In this document: positions 20,845 through 31,737 of the stretch, piece after piece
Layout: each line of letters starts with the position of its first letter
Numbering within the stretch: the stretch's first letter is position 1
Assembly (NCBI RefSeq): GCF_035046505.1
Contig: NC_089826.1
Coordinates: 11,018,254 to 11,082,253 of the forward strand
DNA length: 64,000 nucleotides
Origin: Tiliqua scincoides
Lineage: Eukaryota > Chordata > Lepidosauria > Squamata > Scincidae
Direction: 5' to 3'
The notes under the pieces: model-generated
Told to the model about the DNA's origin: nothing
Database searches by the model: none
Seen by the model: only the letters and a program-made list of their open reading frames with translations
Program-made: the position numbers and the translations under genes

Positions 20845-21196
20845 CAGTGGCATCACTAGGGTTCGTATCACCCGGTGCGGGAGGTCAGCACATCATCCCA
20901 TGATGGACCTCCTCCCATGCAGTGGGCGGGACAACACCCTGGGCAGTGGGTGTGGTGATGCACCATTGCCCCGCCCCACTAGTTTTTTGGGCTATAACTT
21001 TTGATAGAATAGAGATATTTCAACAAGGTTTGTTTCATTGCATTCTGCATGAAATGACACATCGAATGATATAGAACATGATGGTGTTGTTCAAAAGTAC
21101 CAAGATTTTCACAATTTTGGCAAGCAGCGATGTCATCCCCCTGTGCGCATCACCCTGTGAGGTCTGTACCCTTCCATACCCCTAGTGATACCACTG
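20845..21196 (+). mobile_element. hAT nonautonomous element (CAGTGGCRTCACTAGGG family), complete ends
   Basis: Starts 'cagtggcatcactagggttc' and ends 'cccctagtgataccactg', inverted ends of about 17 bp. The interior order is 'gacctcctcccatgcagtgg', 'gtggtgatgcaccattgccc', 'ctataacttttgatagaat', 'catcaccctgtgaggtctgt'. This 352-bp copy is the cleanest reference in the window for relatives at 8,576, 12,803, 45,895, 54,558 and 62,366. Flanks do not give a clear 8-bp duplication here. Confidence 0.82.
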
Positions 21197-21460
21197 ACTC
21201 AGGAATTTTTAAGCATGTTTTGTTGCCCCATGCAAATGGAGTGTGCACCATAATATACATTTGCTAACCCACAGAAGCGGCACATTTCAGAGGAAGGAAC
21301 TTAAACAGCAGTTGGCAACAAGGTTCCACTGGGAATCTTGAAAGTATCACACAACCCACCCTGATTGAGCACTGTTGAAAGGTTTCATTGATGTCTGACT
21401 GGTGGGCATGTTGTTTCCTCCATTGGCCAATGTCTCATGTACTTTGCACTACTAGCCATG

Positions 21461-21464
<4 letters not shown>

Positions 21465-21525
<61 letters not shown>
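21465..21525. repeat. (GA)n microsatellite
   Basis: About 30 GA units, running into a purine-rich 'gaagaagaagaa' stretch to about 21,552. Confidence 0.97.
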
Positions 21526-21528
<3 letters not shown>

Positions 21529-23802
21529 GAGAAGGAAAAAGAAGAAGAAGAAATACAAGGATACAGGTTATGGTTTCAGCCCATCTAATTTTGGCTATTA
21601 AAACATCATAAAATTTTATATGCATGAAATTATGTATCATCCAATTTTCTTTTCAATTAATTCATTTCCCTATTCTCATTTTTTTGCACAGAAATATATA
21701 TATATATTTGAAGGCTAGGGCTATTTTTCAGTCTTATAGAACCTCCTTAGAGTTTCTGACTTTTCTTTTAAATTAAGTGGAGTTTGGGGGGTAGAGGACA
21801 GAAGCCAAATTCTTCTGATTGGGAACAGGCCTTCAACTCTAAAGATGCCCGATCCAAAACAATAGATATTAAGCAAGAAAGACTTCCAGCGCCTCCTGAC
21901 AAAGAACCTCCCGGAGGACTACAATGCCGTCAATGTTGCTTTAATTAAATTTAATGCTGTGTGAAATGCACTCTGAGAAACTTTGATGAATGACTGGGGC
22001 AATGCACACAGCTCACTAAAGGGCAACGAGCCCTTGCCGGGGTGTCAAGGCACAATGAATTGGTTAGTACAGGCATGTTTATAGACTGCCTAAGAAACCT
22101 TGTATCTGTGTGGTAATGTCAGAGATAATGTTATGATTCGCTGGACCTCAGGGGGGCTTTGATGACACGGTTAATGAGATGTCCCAAGGAGTGCCCCAGC
22201 AGGTGCCTCGCAGACCTCCCACATCAAACAACCGCAGCTTGGCCCCTTCAGAGCCTGCCATCCTCCAAATCCCTCAGCTGGGCTTTTCTTTCCATTGGGC
22301 CATTTTTCCGTTTTCTTTTTTCCTGACTCTCTTTCTGCCACCCCCCCTTCTCTTAGTCAACATTAACTTTGCCAGTCTGTTGAAATCCAAAAGCTGTTAG
22401 TTCTTAATTTGGCTTCTCTTTGACCTGCCTATACAATGGGCTTTCTTGGAATTTTCTAGAAAGACAAACACAAAACTGAACTATTAAAAGGACTGGAGGG
22501 GGGGGGAGGATAAAGTGGTGAAGATTGGCAAAGAGGAACCGAAGCAGAACAAAATTTTAAGAAAGGTGATGGAGGAAAGATGAAGGGGTGGAGACGAGAA
22601 TGTTCCGTCCGCATAGTCTTTTGTTGCAAAGCAATGAGCTGTGATACTAAGAGCAAATCTTTTATTTGATTTGTAAAAAAAAAAAAAATTGGGAAAAAAG
22701 AAATAAATGGTTTTATCTAGAGATACTCAAGTTTGTTTTTTAAAGTAAGGTCAAAAGGTAATAGAAAAGGTTGTTGAGAGGGGCACAGGGTGAGGTGAGA
22801 TGGGGTGATGGTGTAGTTTGACTAAAGATGATGTAAACATATTTGTAACACTGAAAAACGGAACACCATTTTTCAACCTCCAACACTGAAAAAATTCCCA
22901 GGGCAGGAAATGGACGTGTAGAATTATGTCATCATAAGAGGATGTACATCAAAGTGAAACCAAGGCTTTCTTAAATGACCGTTTCCAAATATTTTTTAAA
23001 AACCATACTTTTTCCCCTTCACTTTTGATCTTCTGCAAAAAAAAAAAAAAAAATGATTTGGACTGATAATGGATTGCAGATTTTGGACAAATCTGTGAAT
23101 ACAATAGTGCGGGCCTACCCTGTACTACTAAGTAAGGTAGGGGAACAGGATTATTTTAAACAAACATAATGGAAAATGTATATTTATATCCACATCATCA
23201 GGTAAATCTTAAAACACATTACTGGGGTAAGTAAAATGTGCTTTTTGCTTCATTTTTGTTCATTGCTTTGCCATATGGAAATTTACATGTATAATTAAGA
23301 GGAGAACATTCTATACTGCTCTAGAGATGTATTTTATGCACACTTACTTGGGAGTATGTTTCATTGTACTTCATGGAGCTTACTTCCAAGTAAACATGTA
23401 TACAATGGGACTGCACAAGACACTGGTTCCAATCCTGTGCATGCTTTCTGAATTATGCTTAGGGCTGCAATGAATATATTCCAATTCCAATTTTGAGGTC
23501 ATGAGTGGGTATTTTGGATAGGTAGAAATATTTTCTGCAAAACACTTTGCTATATTGTCACAATATTTTATTCTTTCTGATGCTACTACTGGTTTACACA
23601 ATTTTTCCCCTGCTCCTACTTTTCAGAAGAGTTACATGGATGAATCCAGCCAAACAGGGATTATGTAGAAAGTTAGATGACATCATGATAGTATGTGGCC
23701 CCTCAGATCTGGCTATGAAATGATGTCAGAAAGTGTCATTAAGTGTAAGGGAAAAGTTTTCTGCATTAAGGAAGAGTCCAAGCCAATCAGTGATGCTGCC
23801 AT
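21526..23802. other. No gene; candidate conserved stretch 21,860-22,210
   Basis: 21,860-22,210 is repeat-free with balanced composition and conserved-element style ('tgctttaattaaatttaatg', 'gatgacacggttaatgagat'). Function inferred only. Short A-, T- and G-runs occur near 22,498, 22,676 and 23,036. 23,340-23,430 is a decayed copy of the ~85-bp motif repeat. Confidence 0.28.
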
Positions 23803-24283
23803 AGGGCATAAGAACATAAGAGCCTTGCTGGATCAGGCCCAGGGCCCATCTAGTCCAGCTTCCTGTATCTCACAGCAGCCCACTAGATGCCTCAAGGAGC
23901 ACACACAAGACCACAAGATACTTGCATCTCACTGCCACCTCCCTGCATCTAGCATTCTATTTACGCTCACACCCTCAGCAAAGAAACTAGATTGCAATTG
24001 GGTTTAACTTGTGCTACTTTATTAAACACAGTGACCAATTTTTAATGCATGAAACCTACTGAATATACCTTCCCTCCCTCACCAGTCCGGGATAGGTGAA
24101 AACACTGCCATCCACAGCCAATTCGGAAGACACCAAAAATTTCCTACCCGGCCCTCATAATGAGCAACCAGCTAATCTTAGACTGTACATACCCATCATG
24201 GTTTATAAACTGTGATGGAGTTTCCCTCCAGAAATCTGTCTGATCCTGTTTCAAAGGCATCTAGGCTGGATACCATCACCATG
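23803..24283 (-). mobile_element. CR1-like LINE 3' fragment, divergent subfamily
   Basis: Minus-strand 3' end: 'gttcttatgccctatgg', 'tagatgggccctgggcctga', 'tgagatacaggaagctggac'. The upstream part at 24,150-24,283 matches the 'TGYKP...LDAFK' region ('ccagaaatctgtctgatcc', 'tttcaaaggcatctaggctg'). About 150 bp between (near 23,985-24,140) does not match and may be an insertion. The text differs from the younger CR1 copies, so it is an older subfamily. Confidence 0.72.
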
Positions 24284-24568
24284 AAATTTCCCATCACATT
24301 TGGCTATGTGATCATGTCACTAAGGTCAGTTGAAATCATCTGGGAGTGGAGCAAATCAAGACAGTAGATGAATTTGTCAACATTTCTCAAAGAGCACTGA
24401 AAAGCTTCCAAAAATAGGAGTTATTTTTTTTGATATTGTCAAAAATACAAAAAACATGAACAGTTTTATCTTAGTTTAGCCACGCTGTGATCAACAAAGC
24501 TTGACTGACTTTCTCTAGATTGGGGGTGTCGAACATAAGGCTCGCAAACTGGATATGGCCAATAGAAG

Positions 24569-25457
24569 CTCTTGATCCAGCCCACATGATAATTGGGCTC
24601 TCCCAGCACCTCACTTTCAGCGGCACTGCTTCTGCCAAAGCTTCTGCCAAAGAAGGCCAATTCTGTGCTTGGGATCATTAGAAAAGGCATTGAGAACAAA
24701 AAGGCTAATATTATAATGCCGTTGTACAAATCGATGGTAAGGCCACACCTGGAGTATTGTGTCCAGTTCTGGTCGCCACATCTCAAAAAGGACATAGTGG
24801 AAATGGAAAAGGTGCAAAAGAGAGTGACTAAGATGATTACTGAGCTGGGGCACGTTCCTTATGAGGAAAGGCTATGGCGTTTTGGCCTCTTCAGCCTAGA
24901 AAAGAGGCGCCTGAGGGGGGCATGATTGAGACATACAAAATTATGGAGGGGATGGACAGAGTGGATAGAGGGATGCTCTTTACACTCTCACATAACACCA
25001 GAACCAGGGGACATCCACTCAAATTGAGTGTTGGGAGAGTTAGGACAGACAAAAGAAAATATTTCTTTACTAAGCGTGTGGTTGGTCTGTAGAACTCCTT
25101 GCCACAGGATGTAGTGATAGCGTCTGGCCTGGACGCCTTTAAAAGGGGATTGGACAAGTTTCTGGAGGAAAAATCCATTACTGGTTACAAGCCATTATGT
25201 GTATGTGCAGCCTCCTGATTTTAGAAATGGGCTATGACAGAATGCTAGATGCAAGGGAGGGCACCAGGATGAGGTCTCTTGTTATCTGGTGTGCTCCCTG
25301 GGGCATTTGGTGGGCCGCTGTGAGATACAGGAAGCGGGACTAGATGGGCCTATGGCCTGATCCAGTGGGGCTGTTCTTATGTTCTCTTGAACCAGCCCAC
25401 ATGATAATTGGGCTCTCCCAGCACCTCACTTTCAGTGGCACCGCTTCTGCCAAAGCT
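24569..25457. repeat. 74-bp direct repeats flanking a CR1
   Basis: 24,569-24,642 and 25,384-25,457 are equal in length and differ at three positions only. Both contain 'cagcccacatgataattggg' and 'tctgccaaagct'. They lie immediately outside the CR1, so they look like an unusually long target duplication. A micro-duplication 'cttctgccaaag' also sits at the left CR1 junction. Confidence 0.9.
24649..25383 (+). mobile_element. CR1-like LINE 3' fragment
   Basis: The plus strand encodes SVLGIIRKGIENKKANIIMP, YKSMVRPHLEYCVQFWSPHL and FGLFSLEKRRLRG, then after a frame change MLFTLSHNTRTRGHPLKL and SVGRVRTDKRKYFFTKRVV. It ends with 'gggcctatggcctgatcc' and 'gttcttatgttct'. It is 5' truncated in the RT C-terminal region. 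An in-frame stop follows VVGL. Confidence 0.92.
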
Positions 25458-25742
25458 CTGGGAGGCAGAGACACAAGGAGGCCTTAGAAGGCAAGAAACA
25501 CTACCGGAAAAGAAGCAGACCAAGAGGGGTGAGAGAAGAAGACACTGCCAAGTCACTGGGATATCCCAAGGTATCATGTGGTTACATGGGTACATCCTTT
25601 GTGCCCCATTTTCAGTCCAGAGAGTGGGAGGAGCAGAGGCGTATTCATTCAAGGGGACGGCTTTTGACACACCATCTCAGGCACCAGGAATTGGCCCTTC
25701 CTGGAGGTCACAGAGATGAACCTGTGGCATTTGACACCTATT

Positions 25743-26559
25743 TTCAGTGGCGATACCTGAGGCAGCACCTGAGAGAGACTATGTACAGTAGTTGATTAAC
25801 ACGAAGGCCTTTGTGTGTGCCTCTCTGTTCTTGGGGATGAGAGAAGACAGTGGTCAAGATTATGCACCTCTAGAGCAGTATCCTTTTTTCACTACATCAG
25901 TAATCTGAAACTACCTGGGTAGATGCACTTAAAGTTAAATGCCATTTATTTAATAAGTTTCTCACTGCTGGCTAATGTTGTTATAATGAAGTTGAAAACC
26001 AGATCGCAGAAGCAGCCAATGCCGGGCTCAGTTTGGTAAATTGTCTCCGAAGAAGAGCAGGCTGGCATATTTTCTAAGGCTCTAATCTATTTTTAAATAG
26101 GTCTAAAATTGTAACAGCAGCCACAATCTCGGCTGTAGTTAATGGGCTGCCAGAGCTCCTCTTCTCTGAATGACTGTTCCCCGGATCAGAAGTTAAAGGC
26201 ATCATGTCATTGTCACTGGGTCAATGGCACGAAGTCTAACAAAGGACCTTGAAGCACCCCAGGGACTAGAGCATCTGGCAGCCCTCAACAAGTTAGCAAG
26301 GTCAGTGCTGAATGCAGTACGGCGGCGGCGGCATGCTTGCCAACAGCTGAAAGGAGGGATACTCTTGTGTGCTTTAATCACCCCAGACTCTTGCTCAAGA
26401 TCATTGCCTGATCAGCTTCCTCTCCCCATTACTGACTGCTGTATGTTGTATTAATTCATTGAAATAGGAACAATGTTGATCAAAATTTCAAAAAACTTAA
26501 GGTCGTTTAGTAGCATATTTCATCTCTCCAGGGATACAATTGCACTTATTACAGAATAG
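25743..26559. other. No gene; candidate conserved stretch 25,950-26,250
   Basis: 25,950-26,250 is repeat-free and conserved-element-like ('gctggctaatgttgttataa', 'gctgtagttaatgggctgcc'). Inference from style only. Confidence 0.27.
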
Positions 26560-27053
26560 TAACAAACAAACCCCTGGGGGCTGGGGGATAAGAATAGGCC
26601 CTCAGTTTGGCTGTGCTTGTCGTAAGAGGTGACTAAACAGCCACCGGGTAGATGGGACTCGTCAGCCTGGGAAGGCAGCTCATCTGAGAGAAGGAAAACT
26701 CTGATCCCAAACCTCCACTGCCTTGTGGCTACATCCAGTTATGGAAAAGGCTTCAGGAGTCAACCTTGAGGCAAAATCTGGAGCCGGAGTCCCTGAGGCA
26801 GTTCATGGCTGAACACAGTCACATTCTGGCAACTCCTGCGATGCCATTGGAACCAACCGTATTGGCCTCTGCCTTTCCATTGGACCATTTCAGCAACGTG
26901 GAGAGGGGGGATTTGCTGCATGGGTAACAGTCTATCCTCCATATCTACTCTACCCAGGCTTTGCGCACTGGAGAGGACACTCTGTTCCAGAACCACCATT
27001 CAGAGCGCAATACCATAGTCTTTCAAGACTGAAGGATGCCAACATAACAAACA
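26560..27053 (+). mobile_element. Unclassified 476-bp element with the 5S-SINE/LINE tail and perfect duplication
   Basis: The element is 26,569-27,044, with 'taacaaaca' repeated at 26,560-26,568 and 27,045-27,053. Its head ('cttgtcgtaagaggtgac', 'gatgggactcgtcagcctgg') is neither 5S, tRNA nor the LINE C-terminus seen elsewhere. The last ~55 bases ('ccattcagagcgcaatacca' onward, tail 27,010-27,043) match the 3' end of the LINE at 27,772, including the terminal codons QSAIP and stop. It is either a LINE with a large internal deletion or a separate nonautonomous retroposon. No recognisable protein domain. Confidence 0.8.
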
Positions 27054-27107
27054 GCAGTGGGGTGAATCCCGGGATGGGGTTCCATACCTGGTCAGGGTTA
27101 GAACTAG

Positions 27108-27271
27108 ACTTACACCCCAATCCTAACCAGGAAAGACCGGCTGCTCGGAAAGACCACCACTGTATCCTGTGCAGGGAGAGAGACAGAGGTCTCCTTAAGG
27201 TAAGGGAACATTTTTCTCAACCTCAGCACCTTTATCGGTCTACTTGGATCTGGATCAACTCAGAACCAAGT
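27108..27271. repeat. Partial short inverted-repeat element (family 2-like)
   Basis: Begins 'caccccaatcctaaccagg' and has 'aggtctccttaaggtaaggg', which match family 2 interiors. The right end is unclear. Confidence 0.4.
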
Positions 27272-27758
27272 AACCCTGTGTAGGGCTTTCAAGCATGGGA
27301 GGGAGGGAATAGGATATGATGGCAGCCTCTGAAAGGAAATGTTCCCTAGATTGTAATATTCTCTCCATAATTTATCATTGCAAGTCATGTGTCGGAGATG
27401 TTGTGCGGCCATTGTGTACCCAAGGATCCCATGCTATTGCGCAGCAATTTGACGATGTTGCGACGAAAGATGTGGTCCAGTGTGTATAGAATCACTTTAA
27501 CTATTTGCTCATCTGTGTGGTGTCTGTAATTTTGCTGTTGCCTCAGAACACCAGAAACTTATTTTTGATCATATGTCACACAATGCACAAAATACTGTTT
27601 GCGTAATAGACGTTTCACAAGATACTCCACGGAAATGGCAGCCACACATTTAACTTTCCTCCTGTAGAACGTCTAGCAAAATTCAGTTTACACTGTGATG
27701 TCACAGAATTCTATGTTTCTCTGTCCCAGGCCGCATCATTGTCAGTGTGACAGGAGCA

Positions 27759-28144
27759 CATGATGTCACAAATTTAATTGGTGGCAACCTTCAGTCTCGA
27801 AAGACTATGGTATCGCGCTCTGAAAGGTGGTTCTGGAACAGCGTCTAGTGTGGCTGAAGAGGCCAATTCGGGAGTGACAATCCCTTCCACACTGGGAGCA
27901 AGTGCAGTCTGTCCCTGGTCTGTCTCCCTGGCTATGGGCCTTCCTTCTTTGCCTCTTTGCCTCAGACTGTTGGCCAAGTGTCTCTTCAAACTGGGAAAGG
28001 CCATGCTGCACAGCCTGCCTCCAAGCGGGCCGCTCAGAGGCCAGGGTTTCCCACTTGTTGAGGTCCACACCTAAGGCCTTCAGATCCCTCTTGCAGATGT
28101 ATCGCAGCTGTGGTCTACCTGTGGGGTGCTGCATGATGTCACAA
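27759..28144 (-). mobile_element. LINE 3' fragment with C2HC zinc finger and the shared SINE tail
   Basis: The body is 27,772-28,131, flanked by 'catgatgtcacaa' at 27,759-27,771 and 28,132-28,144. The minus-strand frame (27,805-28,134) reads GRPQLRYICKRDLKALGVDL, WRQAVQHGLSQFEE, then a zinc finger C-x2-C-x12-H-x3-C within CSQCGRDCHSRIGLFSHT... and ends QSAIP-stop. This is a known C-terminal module of some non-LTR retrotransposons; the clade was not determined. The stop codon TAG lies inside the 34-nt tail that 5S SINEs also carry. Strongly 5' truncated. Confidence 0.87.
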
Positions 28145-29239
28145 CCTAAGCCAATTTCTATCAGATATTATTGCGGGGGGGGGGGTACTTTTTGGTCCAG
28201 CGGCGATTTTGGCGGTATTAATAAATTTAGCATGATGCTAAACTTCTGTGTTGACTGGGGAAGACAATGGCAAACCACCCTGCTTACAGTCTGCCATGAA
28301 ATCGCCGTGGAAGTGGCGACATCCCGAGGGTAGGTAATGGCTCGGTGCTTGCGCAGGGGACCTTTCTTTCTTAAACTTCTTGTGTAAGTATCTTGTGTAG
28401 TGTCTTCAGCACGTGGGGAGGAGTGGAACTGCTGCTCCTTCTGTTCTGTGAACTTTCCTGACTCTGAAAGATTTTGGGCGTGTTTTTGTTGCACAGGGTT
28501 ATTTTTGTATTCGGTTTTGTGACTTGAAATTCATTTTCAGGCTGTGATCTAATGGCAGTAATTAACTCAGAAGTGTGTACAGGACCAGCCTGGTTTGTTT
28601 TCTTTTCAGCCGAGGCAAACGATTGCAGGTCTTAGCCTCACATCAGGGATCAGCTCTTTGGAGAGAGCCAAAAACAACAACTACCTTTGCAGTCTTGCCA
28701 GGCCAGGACCAAATTACCTTAGAAGAATTCTTTGTTTAATGACACCGAGGGCAAAGAGAGCAATGGCCCTTGAGCTTGAAAATCATGACCGGCCATCTGA
28801 CATGTGACTCAGGAACTAGTCACACAACTACCAAAGAAAGTAGATGACAGCCCTGGGGAAAGCACTTTGTCTGGCATTAGCCTGTGGTGAGCACATCACA
28901 TCCATCCACCGCTTCCATGCCAAGATTCAACTTCTGACATGCCATCATAAACACTCCTAAATATGCTTATGTTTGGTGTGCCAAAAGATGAATGCTTTGT
29001 GTGGATGTAAATGGCAACCTTAGCACAAGCTTTCAAGGCCAACACTCCTAGGATATTATGCTGCTACCACATATCTATATGAAGGTGTGAATATTTGTTT
29101 ATTGGACGTATATCCTATTTTTCCTTCCCCCAAAATCAAGGATCCGGCCAAGCTGAGGATCCATTGGGGGGGGGGGGACAACACCTGAAAGTGAAAGTGT
29201 GATCACATTTCCTCCCCATGAATTAATGTGTACCCTACC
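28145..29239. other. No recognised gene or repeat
   Basis: A G-run lies at 28,175-28,185 and another at 29,165-29,178. 28,585-28,830 is repeat-free and may be conserved. 29,096-29,165 has a weak reverse SINE-tail look ('tttattggacgtatatcct'). Confidence 0.3.
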
Positions 29240-29692
29240 AGCTAGCTCAGTAGTTCTCAAACATTTTTGCACCGGGACCCACTTTTTAGAATGACAACCT
29301 GTCAGGATCCACTGGAAATGATGTCATTAACCTGGAAGTTATGTCATGGCCAGAAGCGACATCATCAGTCTAGGCTTCAAACCTAAGTCACGATCAGCTA
29401 AAGGTCCCATTACACCGTGTGCTCGTGCTGTTATTTTGCATAGCTTGGAATTCAAACATTCCATCTCGGACGTCAAAGCGGAAGGCGAACTTGGATCCTT
29501 CTCCAGCCACACAGCCCTCCCCCTTTCCAGTGTCCCATTTTCCCACCTACTCAGGACAAAGCACTATGCCTCTCTCCTACTGGGAGCCTACATTGCCCAG
29601 CAGCTCTGTACCCTATATTTTCAGCTCTGTATTTTCAATGGTGGCTGAGCTAGTGGGTCCTGACCCACAGTTGCAGAAACGCTGAGCTAACT
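29240..29692. mobile_element. hAT MITE ('cagtagttctcaaac' family)
   Basis: The element is 29,248-29,684 (437 bp), from 'cagtagttctcaaacattt' to 'cagttgcagaaacgctg'. Duplications agctagct (29,240-29,247) and agctaact (29,685-29,692) match at 7 of 8 positions. 'gggacccactttttagaatg' and 'gaagttatgtcatggccaga' recur in the copies at 43,881, 53,733 and 54,819. No transposase. Confidence 0.87.
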
Positions 29693-29989
29693 GATATTTG
29701 GTATTTCATCTATATCTTGAAAACGTGCCTGTTTCAAATTGAAGTATAACTAGTATTTTAATAATGCAGAAGCACATTTTGCATCTCCGGCCAGGTATTT
29801 ACCCATTAACACACAAAATTGGAATTAGGTCAGAAATTCTTCATGACATTGGCTGGTCTTTGGGGTTTTCTGTTTGTTGGAGTTTGCTTATTTGAGACTC
29901 AGCAGCCACATTTCGATCTATTCTTTTTTGGTTATTCTATCTGCACTAAATCCATGCCACCAACTTTTTAGAATGCCAGCTATGACTTC

Positions 29990-30925
29990 TCCTGCACAGT
30001 CTGGCCACAGCTAGCCACATACATAACCTCTAGACTAGGGCACTGCAATGTGCTCTATGTGGAATAGTCTTGGGAGACTGTTCAGAATCTGCTGTTATCT
30101 CAAAATATAGGTGCTAGGCTGCTAACTGGATTGGCTATGTGGACCACATGTCATCAGTACTTAAACAGCTCCACATGGTCTCAGTTGAAGCACAATTCAA
30201 AGTGCTTATCCTTACCTTTTAATTTCATCTGACTTGGGTGTTGGATACCTGAGAAATTGCCTACTCCAACATGATTCTGCCCGTATATGGAGGACTTCCT
30301 TATAGTCTCCTCTGCATGCCCTCACCTTCAGAGGGGAGGCAGGTGGTGACTGGAGGAGGGCCCCAGCTGTGGTCAGTAGAATCACTAAGGAGATGTGACT
30401 GGTATGGACCACCTTGTGTGCAACACTCTGGGGGGTATCATCCCTGCCACCCGAGACTCTAGCCCTTACTGCTTTGCCACTGAGCAGAGCTCCATGTTGT
30501 TTTTTGCACTGGAAGCATTCTCCCACGTGCCCTTGGCTCTGGTTGGCTCCAAATCGCCACACACTGGAAGTAATTGGTGGTCCTGTTATGATGTAACAGC
30601 GACATGATGTCACCCCTGAACTTCTGGTATGCTCTGAGGCAGGCACACCTCTGGACATGATGGCATTTGAGCAATCTTCAGGAAAGCTCACCATATAAGT
30701 TGCCTATATTGTTATCTTGTTGGCACCAGGCAAATATATATTTATTTTCCTTGGCCTTTTAAGGTGCTCTTGAAAGTTTTTTTTTTCTTTTAAAGATATT
30801 TAGCGATACTCTGAAATGGTTGCTTATCATTGTTTTGTGTTTGTTTTATTTAGTTTTTCTCTATTCAGTAAGCTCTTGGATGTTTGTTTTTAAGGAATAG
30901 CAGCCTAGAAATATTTCAGATCAAT
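29990..30925 (+). mobile_element. L2-like LINE 3' fragment
   Basis: 30,035-30,230 matches the L2 C-terminal coding pattern in broken frames: 'ctgcaatgtgctctatgtgg' (YCNALY), 'aggtgctaggctgctaactg' (ARLLTG), 'cattcaaagtgcttatc'-type text (FKVLI), and 'ttggatacctgagaaattgc'. Downstream (30,670-30,925) is a T-rich 3' UTR ending 'gcagcctagaaatatttcag', a worn 'gcggcctagaaatat' tail. Old and non-functional. Confidence 0.65.
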
Positions 30926-31737
30926 GCAATGGGGACCGTGGAGAAATTCCTTTCAGCCCTCCCCGTCCCAAGCTATGATATTGTTCATAGCCAAAAGGGT
31001 TCCCCATCGTGGTAGATCGGTTTGCCCCACTTGAAAATGCTTTTCGCCTTGTTTTGGCACCTGTCATTTGGAAAGCGACTGCCTTGATGGCGTTCTGAAT
31101 TTCCACCAGTGGAAATGGTGATCAAGACCTGAGCCCATGAATGAAAAACACTCTTTTAATAATTTTGAAGTTTCTGGCTTCCTCACTTGACTTCACAATC
31201 TAATTTCTCTACTGACACCGCACTTATCGTTCACATCTACATTTAAAATTTAAAAGCAATATATATTTAAATGTAAAAACAATGTGTGTGCGATTGTGCT
31301 TATGAATTTGTATGCACCCGTGCCTAGACGTGTGAGGAGAAAATGAAACCACAAAATGGTGAAATGATATATAATTGGTTTCATTTCCAAGGAAGTTCCT
31401 CAGCCATGGTGCATAGCAGCAGTGTTCTAAAATCACAGGAAAATAACTGAATTATTTAAACTTTCACTTTTACTCTTCTCCTAGATTAGGTGTTGAAATT
31501 CACACATGCACCTTCTACAGCTTGCCTCTTTAGATCCATTTTCAAACCGGACCCAGCTGATCAAAGCTGCATTTTATTACCAAATGCGAGTTTATTTGAC
31601 TTTAAGCTCTGCAGATGATCTGGGAGCACCTGAAAGTATTTCTGTATTACAAATCTATAGCCAGGTAAATTGACATGGCTTCCTAAAGAGAATTCTGGGA
31701 ATTGTAGTTTGCTAAGGAGGCTGAAAAACACCTTGGG
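30926..31737. other. No gene recognised
   Basis: Non-repetitive as far as can be seen. At 31,690-31,711 'gaattctgggaattgtagtt' matches, on the minus strand, the ZNF143-type motif 'actacaattcccag'; it probably belongs to an old repeat. Confidence 0.35.

Larger units (their letters stand above)
24521..25742 (+). mobile_element. Charlie-like hAT remnant carrying a CR1 insertion
   Basis: The left end 'gggggtgtcgaacataagg' and the right end 'gtggcatttgacacct' match the 'caggggtgtcaaac' hAT-Charlie terminus in inverted orientation. The interior has 'gataattgggctctcccagc'. A CR1 (24,649-25,383) splits it. Terminal bases are worn and no 8-bp duplication was found, so the limits are approximate. Confidence 0.62.

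Noticed and set aside
27778-28333. Plus-strand frames through the LINE fragment (98 and 143 codons)
   Set aside because: Antisense shadows of the minus-strand LINE frame, which carries the zinc finger and known module.
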